From Thioclava sp. GXIMD4216 (GTDB taxonomy: Bacteria > Pseudomonadota > Alphaproteobacteria > Rhodobacterales > Rhodobacteraceae): a DNA stretch of 64,000 nt. This document shows, in pieces, positions 37,860 through 47,474 of this stretch. Positions within the stretch are counted from its first letter, which is position 1. Every line of letters starts with the position of its first letter. The stretch lies in contig NZ_CP149926.1 of NCBI RefSeq assembly GCF_037949285.1, positions 2,087,501 through 2,151,500 of the forward strand, read 5' to 3'. The translations under genes and the position numbers were made by a program. The notes below the pieces were generated by a model, which saw only the letters and a list, made by a program, of their open reading frames with translations, was not told the DNA's origin and did no database searches.

Positions 37860-39323
37860 TCAGGCTTTCATCATATGTAGGAGTTCATCCACCGACTTAC
37901 GGGCATCGCCGTAGAACATGCGGGTGTTTTCCTTATAGAACAGCGGGTTCTCGATGCCCGAATAACCGGTGCCCTGTCCGCGTTTGGACACAAACACCTG
38001 TTTCGCTTCCCAGACCTTCAGAACCGGCATGCCCGCGATGGGGGAATTCGGGTCTTCCTGGGCGGCGGGGTTCACGATGTCATTCGAACCGATGACGATA
38101 ACCACATCCGTCGAGGGGAAGTCGTCATTGATCTCGTCCATCTCCAGCACGATGTCATAGGGCACTTTGGCTTCCGCCAAGAGCACGTTCATATGACCCG
38201 GCAGGCGGCCTGCCACGGGGTGGATCGCAAAGCGCACGGTCTTCCCACGCGAGCGCAGCATATTGGTCAGCTCGGACACGGCGTTTTGCGCCTGCGCCAC
38301 GGCCATCCCGTAACCCGGCACGATAATGACGCTATCGGCATCATGCAGCGCATCCGCCACACCACCGGCGTCGATTGCGATCTGCTCGCCCTCGACTTCC
38401 ATCGCGGGGCCCGTGGTCGTGCCGAAGCCGCCAAGGATCACCGACACGAAGGAGCGGTTCATCGCCTTACACATGATGTAGCTCAGGATCGCGCCCGAAG
38501 AGCCCACCAGCGCACCGGTGACGATCAGCAGGTCATTGCCAAGCGAGAAGCCGATGGCCGAGGCCGCCCAGCCCGAGTAGCTGTTGAGCATGGACACCAC
38601 CACCGGCATATCGGCGCCGCCGATGCCCATGATCAGGTGATAGCCGATGAAGAAGGCCAAAAGCGCCATCAGGATCAGCGTCCAAGCCCCCGAGCCACCC
38701 ATGTAGCACAGCAGAAGCGCCAGCGACAGGATCGCCGCACCGGCGTTCAGAACATGGCCACCCGGAAGTTTCTTGGCCTTGCCGTCGATCTTGCCTGCAA
38801 GCTTGCCGAAAGCCACGATGGACCCTGTGAAGGTGACCGCGCCGATGAACACGCCAAGGAAGGTCTCGACCTTGAGGATATTCACCTCGGCCATCGACTT
38901 ATGCGCCACAATCGCGGCAAAGCCCGACAGTTGCTCATAAGCGGTGGGCATTACGCCGGTTTGGGCATGTTCCAGAATGATCGGCATGACCGAGGCCAGC
39001 ACGATATGGGTATTGATGCCGATAAAGACAGCGGCCAGACCCACGAAGCTGTGCAGCGCCGCCACAAGCTGCGGCATGGCGGTCATTTCCACCTTACGCG
39101 CCAGCTGCGCACCGATGCCGCCGCCGACGATCAGCATCAGCAGGATCAGCCAGTAGAAGCCCACACCCGGACCGAAAACGGTCGCAATGATGGCCAGAGC
39201 CATGCCCGAGATGCCATACCAGACAGCGCGCTTGGCGCTTTCCTGCCCCGAGAGGCCACCAAGGCAGAGGATGAACAGGATGGCCGCCGCGATATAGGCG
39301 GCCGAGATCAGAGCGATATCCAT
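37860..39323 (-). CDS. pntB: NAD(P) transhydrogenase subunit beta
   Basis: Membrane subunit of the proton-translocating transhydrogenase that makes NADPH from NADH using the proton gradient. The 487-residue protein has about nine transmembrane helices followed by the NADP-binding domain III ([33 protein letters not shown] in the first part, [21 protein letters not shown]). The start at 39323 is chosen by family alignment ([14 protein letters not shown]). It follows pntA after 13 bases in an operon. Confidence 0.97.
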   Translation of the reverse strand: MDIALISAAYIAAAILFILCLGGLSGQESAKRAVWYGISGMALAIIATVFGPGVGFYWLILLMLIVGGGIGAQLARKVEMTAMPQLVAALHSFVGLAAVFIGINTHIVLASVMPIILEHAQTGVMPTAYEQLSGFAAIVAHKSMAEVNILKVETFLGVFIGAVTFTGSIVAFGKLAGKIDGKAKKLPGGHVLNAGAAILSLALLLCYMGGSGAWTLILMALLAFFIGYHLIMGIGGADMPVVVSMLNSYSGWAASAIGFSLGNDLLIVTGALVGSSGAILSYIMCKAMNRSFVSVILGGFGTTTGPAMEVEGEQIAIDAGGVADALHDADSVIIVPGYGMAVAQAQNAVSELTNMLRSRGKTVRFAIHPVAGRLPGHMNVLLAEAKVPYDIVLEMDEINDDFPSTDVVIVIGSNDIVNPAAQEDPNSPIAGMPVLKVWEAKQVFVSKRGQGTGYSGIENPLFYKENTRMFYGDARKSVDELLHMMKA

Positions 39324-39336
39324 AGATCCCACCCCC

Positions 39337-40926
39337 TTACGACTTCTGGAACATGGCAAGCATCCGGCGCGTAACCAGGAAGCCGCCGACGATGTTGATC
39401 GTGGCAATCAGGATCGAGATGGCCGAGAGGATCACCACAAGCCAGCCGCCCGAGACCTGCGTGCCCGCGCCGATCTGCAACAGCGCGCCAAGGATGATGA
39501 TCCCCGAAACCGCGTTGGTGACCGCCATCAGGGGCGTATGCAGGCTGTGCGAGACATTCCAGATGACCTGGAAGCCCACAAAGCACGACAGCACGAAGAC
39601 CACGAAATGCGCCATGAAGCTGGCCGGTGCGACCGCGCCCACCAGAAGCAGCAGCACGGTGCCCGCCACCAGCAGCGTGACCTGAGACATGGTCTGCTTG
39701 CGGAAGGCCGCCTTTTCCTGCGCCTTATATTCCTCGGGCGTCAGCTCTTTGGCCTTTTCCTTCGGTTTTTGCGCGGCAATCGCCTTCACCTTGGGCGGCG
39801 GCGGCGGGAAGGTGATCTCGCCCTGATGAACCACGGTCGCGCCACGGATCACGTCATCTTCCATGTTATGGTTGATGACACCGTCTTTTTCCGGCGTAAG
39901 ATCGGCCAGCATATGGCGGATATTGGTCGAGTAAAGCGTCGAGGATTGCGTCGCCATCCGCGAGGGCAGATCGGTATAGCCAAGAATGGTCACGCCATTC
40001 TCGGTGACAATCCGCTCGTCCTTGACGGTCAGCTCGCAGTTCCCGCCACGCTCGGCGGCCAGATCCACGATCACCGAGCCGCGCTTCATCATCTCGACCA
40101 TATCCTTGGTCCAGAGCACCGGCGCATCACGACCGGGGATGAGGGCGGTGGTGATGACGATATCGACTTCCGGCGCAAGCTCGCGGAATTTCTTCAGCTG
40201 CGCTTCGCGGAATTCGGGGGAAGACGGGGCCGCATAGCCGCCCGTCGCCGCGCCATCGGTCTGGGCTTCCTCGAAGTCCAGATAGACGAAGGACGCGCCC
40301 ATGGATTCAATCTGCTCGGCCACTTCGGGACGCACGTCAAAGGCCATGGTGATCGCGCCGAGCGAGGTCGAGGCCCCGATGGCGGCAAGACCTGCCACAC
40401 CCGCGCCCACGATCAGCACCTTGGCAGGCGGCACCTTACCCGCTGCCGTCACCTGACCGGTGAAGAAGCGCCCGAAGTTATTGCCCGCCTCGATGACCGC
40501 GCGGTAGCCCGCGATATTGGCCATGGACGACAGCGCATCCATCTTCTGCGCGCGCGAAATCCGCGGCACCATATCCATTGCGATCACATTCGCGCCGGTG
40601 GCCTTGGCTTTTTCCAGCATCTCCGGCGATTGCGCCGGATAGAAGAACGAAATCAGCGTCTGACCCGTCTTCAGGCGCGACAGCTCCGCCTCCTCCGGCG
40701 GACGCACCTTGACAACGAAATCAACCGCGTCGAACAGCGCCTCGGCGCCCTCGATAACGGTGACGCCGGCAGCCGTATAGGCCGCATCGGTAAAGCCCGC
40801 CTTGATGCCGGCCCCCGATTGAATGAAACACTCATGGCCCAGCTTTTGCAGCTGGAGCGCGGAATCCGGCGTCATCGCAACACGCGATTCCCCCGAATAA
40901 ATCTCCTCTGGAGCACCGATCTTCAA
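39337..40926 (-). CDS. pntA: NAD(P) transhydrogenase subunit alpha
   Basis: A 529-residue alpha subunit carrying the NAD(H)-binding domain I (about 1-380, with [11 protein letters not shown] and RGGNCELT) and the first membrane helices of domain II (about 430-525) in one chain. It is thus of the fused E. coli type rather than the split PntAA/PntAB form. The start is TTG at 40926 preceded by GGGGGGAT; MKIGAPEE is the family start. The 456-base upstream region is unusually AT-rich and repeated. Confidence 0.97.
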   Translation of the reverse strand: MKIGAPEEIYSGESRVAMTPDSALQLQKLGHECFIQSGAGIKAGFTDAAYTAAGVTVIEGAEALFDAVDFVVKVRPPEEAELSRLKTGQTLISFFYPAQSPEMLEKAKATGANVIAMDMVPRISRAQKMDALSSMANIAGYRAVIEAGNNFGRFFTGQVTAAGKVPPAKVLIVGAGVAGLAAIGASTSLGAITMAFDVRPEVAEQIESMGASFVYLDFEEAQTDGAATGGYAAPSSPEFREAQLKKFRELAPEVDIVITTALIPGRDAPVLWTKDMVEMMKRGSVIVDLAAERGGNCELTVKDERIVTENGVTILGYTDLPSRMATQSSTLYSTNIRHMLADLTPEKDGVINHNMEDDVIRGATVVHQGEITFPPPPPKVKAIAAQKPKEKAKELTPEEYKAQEKAAFRKQTMSQVTLLVAGTVLLLLVGAVAPASFMAHFVVFVLSCFVGFQVIWNVSHSLHTPLMAVTNAVSGIIILGALLQIGAGTQVSGGWLVVILSAISILIATINIVGGFLVTRRMLAMFQKS

Positions 40927-40940
40927 GTTGATCCCCCCTT

Positions 40941-40960
40941 TTGACGCGGTGTCAGGTCAA
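40941..40960. promoter_or_regulatory. TTGAC-N10-GTCAA inverted repeat upstream of pntA
   Basis: Five-base arms TTGAC and GTCAA around ten bases lie 15 bases upstream of the pntA start codon. A second overlapping TGAC/GTCA pair sits within it. It may be an operator, but short arms of this kind also arise by chance. Confidence 0.3.
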
Positions 40961-41319
40961 TAGACGACATGCCCAAAGCGACACGCCCTGCAAAAGGATT
41001 AGACTGCGCAAGATTGTTTCACAAGCGCCCCTATAGTCGAAATCCTTGAAAAGAAGAGCGTTTCACCCCGGAATACAAAGGCATACCTCTGCATACCAAG
41101 GCATACTGAATAATTTCATATATTTTTCAGCATCTTGCGGTGCATTTCAAATTCACCTGCAATCCATAAATGGACAGCATGGTTGCCATATATTTTTTTG
41201 ATTGCGACCATAGACCGCAGTATGTTTGCGGAAACATTCAAATATAGGACACTAATACTGCCTCTTTTTCAGCAACGGTTTGAAAATTATAGGCAAGTTT
41301 CCACACGGGTTTTGGCAAA

Positions 41320-41351
41320 TAAAAAACCGGCCCATCCTCCGACGGGCCGGT
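41320..41351 (-). terminator. Rho-independent terminator of the lipoprotein gene
   Basis: On the minus strand ACCGGCCC, a ten-base loop and GGGCCGGT are followed by TTTTTT. It lies about 30 bases after the lipoprotein stop and isolates pntAB from read-through. Confidence 0.9.
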
Positions 41352-41382
41352 CGCGGGTCAGCACCCCCCTCGCCAATGCGGA

Positions 41383-41874
41383 TTACAGCGCATAGACCGT
41401 CAGGGTCGGCAGGTCGGTAAGCGAGACATCCAGCATCCGGAGCGCCGAGAGCGAAAGCTGGCTGGCACCATCTTCGGCGGGCAGAAGCATCACCTGCACG
41501 GATTTGCCGTTCGACAATGTGACCCGGCCCTTGGTCTGGGTTTTCACCAAAGAGGTCTTCAGCCAGAAACCGGCTTGGGTCGGGTCGCCGAGGCTGGCCA
41601 CGGTCGTGCCAAGCTTGGTGCCGCCGGTGCTGGTTGCCATCGCCGCCGCGCGCTCGCCCGCGCTGGCCTGATCCAGCGATTGAGCCGTATGGGCCACCCC
41701 CTGCGGAATGGGGCTTTTGATCAGCCCCGTCCCCGGTGCAGCCGCCGGGTCCGTATGGCCGCCCAACTGGGAACAGGCGCTCAGGCCAAGGCCGCAAACC
41801 AGCACCACCAGCCCCTGTTTCAACCGCACGGTCTGCCCCCAGACCCGTTCCTGCGTCCGCTGCCTCGCCATCAT
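41383..41874 (-). CDS. Putative lipoprotein, function unknown
   Basis: A 163-residue protein with a hydrophobic segment ending in the lipobox GLSAC near residue 34, so it is probably an exported lipoprotein. The mature part has SLDQASAGERAAAMA, a GFWLKTSLVKTQTKGRV strand region and a C-terminal SLSALRMLDVSLTDLPTLTVYAL. No catalytic motif is seen. Similar proteins in this bacterial group are sometimes labelled D-galactarate dehydratase, which the size and lipobox contradict. Two tandem ATGs (41874 and 41871) follow AAGGA. Confidence 0.7.
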   Translation of the reverse strand: MMARQRTQERVWGQTVRLKQGLVVLVCGLGLSACSQLGGHTDPAAAPGTGLIKSPIPQGVAHTAQSLDQASAGERAAAMATSTGGTKLGTTVASLGDPTQAGFWLKTSLVKTQTKGRVTLSNGKSVQVMLLPAEDGASQLSLSALRMLDVSLTDLPTLTVYAL

Positions 41875-42029
41875 GCACCCATCCTTTTATAAAAATACAG
41901 CGTGTTCCCGAAGCCATTGCCGCAGGTCACGCCCGTATAGCTAGCGCAAGGGAATTCCTTGGGCAAATCGCATTGCGCAAATCCCAGAGACCGCTTGCTC
42001 AATGCCGCTGGCAAACCTAGATTTCGGAC

Positions 42030-43037
42030 ATGACACATGCGCCTCTCATAGACCCTTTTGCACGGCCTATCTCGTATCTGCGGGTTTCAGTGACCGACAG
42101 ATGCGATTTCCGCTGCACCTATTGCATGGCCGAGCATATGCAGTTCCTGCCCAAGCGCGATCTACTGAGCCTTGAAGAGCTTGACCGGCTCTGCTCGGCG
42201 TTCATCGGGCTGGGCGTGCGCAAGCTGCGCATCACGGGGGGCGAACCTTTGGTGCGGCGCGATATCATGACCTTTTTCCGCGCGATTGCCCGCCATCTCG
42301 ACACCGGCGCGCTTGACGAGCTGACGCTGACCACCAATGGCTCGCAACTGGCGCGGCATGCCACAGAGCTGGCCGCCTTGGGGATGCGCCGGATCAATGT
42401 CTCGCTTGATACGCTTGATCCGCAGAAATTTGCGCAGATCACCCGCTGGGGGCGGCTTGAGCAGGTTCTCGAAGGGCTACAGGCCGCCAAAGCGGCGGGG
42501 TTACGGGTCAAGATCAACACCGTCGCTCTGAAAGGGTTCAACGAGGCAGAGCTGTTCGATCTGGTAAAATGGTGCGGCGACGAGGGGTTCGACCTGACCT
42601 TCATCGAGGTCATGCCGATGGGCGAGATGGGCGAAGACCTGCGGCTGGACCAGTACTGGCCGCTTTCGGCGCTGCGCACCCGTCTGGCCGAGCGGTTCAC
42701 ACTGACCGACCTGCCCGAGAGCACGGGTGGGCCTGCGCGCTATGTCCGCTTGCGCGAGAGCGGTCAGAAAATCGGCTTCATCACACCGCTCTCCCATAAT
42801 TTCTGCGAAAGCTGCAACAGGGTGCGCGTCACCTGCACGGGCGAGCTGTATATGTGTCTGGGTCAGGAGGACCGCGCCGATCTGCGGGCGCCCCTGCGCG
42901 CCGACCACGCGGATGCCCCCCTGATCGCTGCCATCCGCGACGCCATTGCCCGCAAACCCAAGGGCCACGATTTCGACTATTCGCGCCAGCAGGTCGCGGG
43001 GCAGATGTCGCGCCATATGAGCCATACCGGCGGCTAG
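42030..43037 (+). CDS. moaA: GTP 3',8-cyclase (molybdenum cofactor biosynthesis protein A)
   Basis: Radical SAM enzyme that rearranges GTP to 3',8-cyclo-GTP, the first step of molybdopterin synthesis. The 335-residue protein has the N-terminal CxxxCxxC cluster motif in [12 protein letters not shown], the GGEPLVRRD motif, and the C-terminal second cluster motif ([11 protein letters not shown] ... GELYMCLGQ). The conserved C-terminal GG, required for MoaC-linked activity in the family, closes the protein (SHTGG). No other moa genes are adjacent. The Crp/Fnr regulator gene follows on the same strand. Confidence 0.97.
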   Translation: MTHAPLIDPFARPISYLRVSVTDRCDFRCTYCMAEHMQFLPKRDLLSLEELDRLCSAFIGLGVRKLRITGGEPLVRRDIMTFFRAIARHLDTGALDELTLTTNGSQLARHATELAALGMRRINVSLDTLDPQKFAQITRWGRLEQVLEGLQAAKAAGLRVKINTVALKGFNEAELFDLVKWCGDEGFDLTFIEVMPMGEMGEDLRLDQYWPLSALRTRLAERFTLTDLPESTGGPARYVRLRESGQKIGFITPLSHNFCESCNRVRVTCTGELYMCLGQEDRADLRAPLRADHADAPLIAAIRDAIARKPKGHDFDYSRQQVAGQMSRHMSHTGG

Positions 43038-43097
43038 ACAGGGAACCAACCCCTCCTTTGCGGCTTGTCTCAAGACATAGGTCACGAGGGAAAGAAC

Positions 43098-43895
43098 ATG
43101 TCATCCGCCACACCAGCAAGCCCGCGTTCGGGGCATGGCACCGCCTGCACCGATTGCCCGCTCCGCAAGAAGGACTGTTTCGAGACATTCTCCGATCAGG
43201 AAATCGCGTTCATGGAGCGGTTCAAGGCCGGAGAGATGAGTGTAGCGGCGGGCACGACGGTGATGCTTGAAGGCGCGGCAAGCCCGCAGATGTATACCGT
43301 TCTTGAGGGTCTGGGGATGCGCTACAAGACCCTGCCCGACGGCAGCCGTCAGGTGCTGAACTTCGTGTTTCCCGGCGATTTCGTCGGGCTGCAGACCGCT
43401 GTGATGGGCGAAATGTGCCACGGCTTCGAAAGCTCTTCCGACATGCGGCTATGCGTGTTCGATCGCAGCGCCTTCTGGGATCTGATGCGCACACAGCCCG
43501 AACGCGCCTTTACCGTGACATGGCTGGCCGCCCGCGAGGAGCATTTCCTTGGCGAAAGCCTTGCCGCCATCGGTCAGCGTGAAGCCACAAGCCGCATCGC
43601 CTGGGCGCTTTTGCAGATCTTCCTGCGCCAGATCGAGCTGGAGCCTTCGCGCTCTGCCGCCCCCGGAACGGAACGGGGTCTGAAAGGACCGACCGTGCCG
43701 ATGCCCTGGAAGCAGCAGGATCTGGCCGACGCGCTGGGGATGTCTTTGGTGCATACCAACAAGACGCTGGCCAGATTGCGGCGCGAGAAACTGGCCGAAT
43801 GGAAGCGGGGCTGGCTGACCCTGCCCGACCCCGAAAAGCTAGCCCGCGCGCAGGATATCATCCTGCCGCAAAAGGTCACGCGCCCTCTGTTGTAA
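43098..43895 (+). CDS. Crp/Fnr-family regulator with four cysteines
   Basis: A 265-residue transcription factor. It has a cyclic-nucleotide-binding-like sensor domain (about 35-160, with GDFVGLQTAV) and a winged-helix DNA-binding domain whose recognition helix includes SLVHTNKTLARL. Cys17, Cys20, Cys27 and Cys107 are placed much as the Fe-S ligands of FNR, but the spacing is x2-x6 rather than x2-x5. Oxygen or redox sensing is therefore plausible but unproven. The start at 43098 follows GAGGGAAAG. It lies 60 bases after moaA. Confidence 0.88.
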   Translation: MSSATPASPRSGHGTACTDCPLRKKDCFETFSDQEIAFMERFKAGEMSVAAGTTVMLEGAASPQMYTVLEGLGMRYKTLPDGSRQVLNFVFPGDFVGLQTAVMGEMCHGFESSSDMRLCVFDRSAFWDLMRTQPERAFTVTWLAAREEHFLGESLAAIGQREATSRIAWALLQIFLRQIELEPSRSAAPGTERGLKGPTVPMPWKQQDLADALGMSLVHTNKTLARLRREKLAEWKRGWLTLPDPEKLARAQDIILPQKVTRPLL

Positions 43896-43967
43896 GCCCG
43901 ACACCGGCGCTGCGCCGACCGCATGCCGGACCCGTCAGGTCATCCCCGTCACGCCAGACCCGTCACG

Positions 43968-45146
43968 TCAAACCGGCAGACGGGTCTCGACCATTTCGAC
44001 AAACCAGCTCGCCCCGTAAGGCAAGGCACGGTCATCGAAGATGTAATCGGGGCTATGCAGGATCGCGCTATCGCCATTGCCCAGCCAGATATAGGCGCCG
44101 GGACGGGCTTCGAGCATATAGCTGAAATCCTCGGCCCCCATCATCGGGGTGACATCCGGATTGACCTTATCGGTGACCCCGCGCGCGCCCTGCACGGCAA
44201 GCGCGGCATATTCGGGCGGGTTCGAGGTCACGGGATAGCCGCGGTCATAATGGATCTCGGCCCGCGCCCCGAAGGCCTCTGCGGTGGCGGTCACGATCTG
44301 GTGCAGGCGCGCTTCGACATAATCGCGCAACTCGGGGCGCATGGTGCGCACGGTGCCGCGCAGCTTCACCTCCTGCGCGATGACATTATGCACCGAGCTG
44401 TCGGATTTGACCGCGCAGGTCGAGACCACCACCTGATCATGCGGGTTCACATTGCGCGAGGCGATGGTCTGGAGCGCCATGATGATCTGCGCCGAGACAA
44501 CCACCGCATCCACCGCATCATGCGGGGTCGCGGCATGCCCGCCCCGCCCGAGCACACGGATATCGAACTGGTCGCAAGCCGCCATGATCGGACCATCGCA
44601 AATAGCGAATTCGCCCACGGGGATGCCCGGCATATTATGGATGGCATAGACCTCCTCGATGCCGAAGCGGTCCATCAGCCCGTCGCGGCACATTTCAAGG
44701 CCGCCACCGCCCCCTTCCTCGGCGGGCTGGAAAATCACCACGGCGCGCCCTGCAAACTGCCGCGTTTCACACAGGTATTTCGCGGCCCCCAAAAGCATGG
44801 CGGTATGCCCGTCATGGCCACAGGCATGCATTTTGCCCTTCACGGTCGAGGCATAGGGCACATCGGCCTGTTCAAGGATCGGCAATGCATCCATATCGGC
44901 GCGCAGCCCGATGGCACGCTCTGCGCGAGGTCCCTGCGCCTGAGTGGACTGCCCGTGGATCACCCCGACCACACCTGTGCGACCGATGCCCTCGACCACC
45001 TCGTCGCAGCCGAACTCGCGCAAAAGCGCGGCAACCCGCCCAGCCGTGCGTCCAACATCGAACAACAGTTCAGGATGCTGGTGGAAGTCATGCCGCCATG
45101 CTGTGATTTCCGAAAGCATCTCGGCAAAACGGGTCTTGATCGGCAT
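43968..45146 (-). CDS. M20 family amidohydrolase (hippurate hydrolase / aminoacylase type)
   Basis: A 392-residue metallo-amidohydrolase. Metal-binding segments are ACGHDGHTAML, QPAEEGGGG and, near the end, MMGAEDFSYML. The M20D start DFHQHPELLFD is typical. Members cleave N-acyl amino acids or related amides in the cytoplasm; the exact substrate is not predictable. It is convergent with the Crp/Fnr gene; a long region upstream separates it from the GGDEF-EAL gene. Confidence 0.93.
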   Translation of the reverse strand: MPIKTRFAEMLSEITAWRHDFHQHPELLFDVGRTAGRVAALLREFGCDEVVEGIGRTGVVGVIHGQSTQAQGPRAERAIGLRADMDALPILEQADVPYASTVKGKMHACGHDGHTAMLLGAAKYLCETRQFAGRAVVIFQPAEEGGGGGLEMCRDGLMDRFGIEEVYAIHNMPGIPVGEFAICDGPIMAACDQFDIRVLGRGGHAATPHDAVDAVVVSAQIIMALQTIASRNVNPHDQVVVSTCAVKSDSSVHNVIAQEVKLRGTVRTMRPELRDYVEARLHQIVTATAEAFGARAEIHYDRGYPVTSNPPEYAALAVQGARGVTDKVNPDVTPMMGAEDFSYMLEARPGAYIWLGNGDSAILHSPDYIFDDRALPYGASWFVEMVETRLPV

Positions 45147-45505
45147 TGGCGGCTCTTTCTACGCTAAATCCCCTCGCAGCTTGCGCGATGGCGTGCGCGG
45201 GCACAAGGCCTGCCGTCTTTGCCCGTGTCGCTTTGCCTCCCCCCGAGGATCTTTGTCCCCTATGAATGGCCTGAAGACGGCTTTGGGGCGCAGGAGGCGA
45301 CACCCCGCCCCCGCAACTGGCTGTAAAATTACGCAATATTCGGCCTTTAGGGCAAAAAAATCCGCAGAATGCGGAAAATGATTGACGAAGCGCCAAGAAG
45401 CGTGATCACCTTAAAGTTGAGTTAATCATAAATCAAAATTTGACCATTTTCTCCCTGTGGATGCGTTTGACCAGTCTGATCGGTTTTCTTGCTTAGGACA
45501 TTGCG
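45147..45505. other. Divergent intergenic region with AT-rich promoter area
   Basis: 359 bases between the M20 gene and the GGDEF-EAL gene, transcribed away from each other. The right half (about 45340-45490) is AT-rich and holds two direct TTTGACCA repeats (45439-45446 and 45466-45473), a likely promoter or regulator area for the GGDEF-EAL gene. No gene is supported. Confidence 0.5.
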
Positions 45506-47449
45506 ATGGCACATAAATCTCGCGGGACAGCCCCCATTTCGGTCACGATGGTCGGTCAGCCTTTTCCGCCTGCGCAGACGCGAGGGACCTATCAGTTGCA
45601 CGAATTGGAAATGCGGAACCTGCGCGCAGCCCATTGGCAGGAAAAGCAGGACGCGACGCTGGACGCGACGGACAGTTCCCCATTACTTTTGCAAGACCTC
45701 TCGGCGCTGGCGCAACGTCTGACAGGGGCCACGCGCGCGCATGTCACCCTTGCGCAGGACAGCCCCGCCGAAAGCCGCACCGAGGGCTTCACCGAGGGCC
45801 GCACCACCCAAGAGGATGCGCTCAGCTTCGGGCTGGAAGAGGTCACGGCACAGTCCCATCTGCACGGGCGCGCAACCCCGCCCTATAGCTGCAGCACCGA
45901 GGACTACGTGTTCTACAGCCACGGGCTGTTCAGCGAAACGGGGCGGCGGCTCGGGGGGCTCAGCACCGCCTTTCCGACCAGCGCCCCCGCCTGCGCCTAT
46001 CGCGCCGAACAGCTTGACACCACCGCCCAGCTTCTGGCGCATACGCTGGCCGTGCATCTGGAAAAGCAGGCGCTCCAGAACAGCTATCAGGCCGCACAGC
46101 GCCGCGCGAAACGGCTGGAACGCGAGGCCGAGGTCGATCCGCTGACGCAGGTCGAGAACCACTGCTCGTTCGAGCGCAAGGTCGCGATGCGGCTGGACCT
46201 TCTGAATGCCAAAGAGGCGCAGGGGGCGTTCATCATGCTCGACATCGACCATTTCAAGTCGATCAACGATATTTACGGCCATAGTTTCGGCGACAAATAT
46301 CTGCGCATCATCGCCTCCGCCATCACGTCGGCCTTCCCTCCGCCTGCGATCGTGGGGCGTGTCGGCGGGGATGAATTCGGGATTTTCGTCGAAACGGGTC
46401 GGACCTCGTCGAACTATCTGGAAACGCTTCTGTCGCGCTGCCGTTCGGCGGTGCAGCGGGGTGCGGCCATGCTGGGAAAAGCGGATCTGGGGCGGGTCAG
46501 CATCGGGGCCAGCCTGTTTCCGTCGCAGGGGCGCAGCTTCAGTCACCTGTTCGAACTGGCCGATAGCGCGCTCTATGCCTCGAAACATGCAGGGCGCGCG
46601 GTCAATACCATCTTCTCGCCCAGCCATCACGAACGCTTCAATTCGCGTGCCATCGGGCGCCGCTTTGACGAGGCAATCGGGGCCCACCGGCTGGAACCCT
46701 ATTTCCAGCCAATCGTCGATAGCGGGACGGGCGAAGTGCAAGGCTATGAGGTTCTGGCCCGCTGGTGCGATCCGCAGCGCGGCATCCTGCTGCCCGATGC
46801 TTTCGCCTCGATCTTCAAGGACTACCGCCTTGCCGAGACCTTGACCCGCACGGTGCTCGAACGCGCGCTGATGGCCTATAACGAGGCCGGTCTGGGTCAG
46901 CGCGGCGCCCGCCCCGCCTCCCTTTCGATCAACCTGACCGCCTTCGACCTGCTGAACCCCGAATTCGTCTTCGATGTCCAGTCCATGCTGAACCGGCACC
47001 ATCTGGACTGGAGCATGATCACCATCGAGGTCACCGAAAAGGTCATGCTGGACGAACGCTCGGGGCAGATCCTGCGGTCGTTGCTGGAATTGCGCACAAG
47101 GGGCGCGAAAGTGGCGCTGGATGATTTCGGCACGGGCTATGGGGGCTTGCGCCATCTGGACAACTGGCCGGTGGATATTCTCAAGATCGACCGGTCTTTC
47201 TGCGCCAAGCTGTCGCAAAGCAGCTCGGGGGGCGCGATTGCCGAAGCCATCCTGCTGATCGCACGGAAATGCGGCTACGAGGTGGTGGCCGAAGGCGTCG
47301 AAACCCTTGAACAGCTACAGATGCTCAAGGCGATGGGCTGTCCGCGCGCGCAGGGGTTCCTGTTTGCCCGTCCGATGTCCATCGAAGACCTGATACAGGC
47401 CCCCACCCGCTACGATCCGGCCTCACCGACGCCCTCTGCGCAAAAGTAG
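45506..47449 (+). CDS. GGDEF-EAL protein (cyclic di-GMP turnover)
   Basis: A 647-residue, apparently cytoplasmic protein. The N-terminal part (about 60-190) is GAF-like. The GGDEF domain (about 215-370) carries an intact RVGGDEFGIF motif and DIDHFKSIND, consistent with diguanylate cyclase activity. The EAL domain (about 390-640) has EVLAR in place of EAL, ISLN-like SLSINLT, DDFGTGYGG and the late glutamate in AEGVETLEQ, so phosphodiesterase activity is also possible. Which activity dominates cannot be read. It heads a signalling cluster with a hybrid kinase and CheB-CheR fusion. Confidence 0.93.
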   Translation: MAHKSRGTAPISVTMVGQPFPPAQTRGTYQLHELEMRNLRAAHWQEKQDATLDATDSSPLLLQDLSALAQRLTGATRAHVTLAQDSPAESRTEGFTEGRTTQEDALSFGLEEVTAQSHLHGRATPPYSCSTEDYVFYSHGLFSETGRRLGGLSTAFPTSAPACAYRAEQLDTTAQLLAHTLAVHLEKQALQNSYQAAQRRAKRLEREAEVDPLTQVENHCSFERKVAMRLDLLNAKEAQGAFIMLDIDHFKSINDIYGHSFGDKYLRIIASAITSAFPPPAIVGRVGGDEFGIFVETGRTSSNYLETLLSRCRSAVQRGAAMLGKADLGRVSIGASLFPSQGRSFSHLFELADSALYASKHAGRAVNTIFSPSHHERFNSRAIGRRFDEAIGAHRLEPYFQPIVDSGTGEVQGYEVLARWCDPQRGILLPDAFASIFKDYRLAETLTRTVLERALMAYNEAGLGQRGARPASLSINLTAFDLLNPEFVFDVQSMLNRHHLDWSMITIEVTEKVMLDERSGQILRSLLELRTRGAKVALDDFGTGYGGLRHLDNWPVDILKIDRSFCAKLSQSSSGGAIAEAILLIARKCGYEVVAEGVETLEQLQMLKAMGCPRAQGFLFARPMSIEDLIQAPTRYDPASPTPSAQK

Positions 47450-47474
47450 CCCCGCACGCCAAAACAACAGCGCG

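Larger units (their letters stand above)
40927..41382. other. Long AT-rich regulatory region upstream of pntA
   Basis: 456 bases with no credible gene. It holds four 10-bp units in tandem at 41071-41110 (GAATACAAAG, then three beginning GCATAC at 41081, 41091 and 41101), the 18-bp motif at 41116-41133 shared with the DUF3422/EF-hand gap, a further CATATATTT copy at about 41187, and the terminator of the lipoprotein gene at its right end. The 10-bp period places the repeated units on one face of the helix. Confidence 0.6.

Noticed and set aside
41383..41874. Label of D-galactarate dehydratase for the lipoprotein gene
   Set aside because: The protein is 163 residues with a lipobox and has none of the features of that enzyme, which is far larger and cytoplasmic.
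45683..47218. 511-codon frame opposite the GGDEF-EAL gene
   Set aside because: Antisense to a gene with intact catalytic motifs; no domain content.
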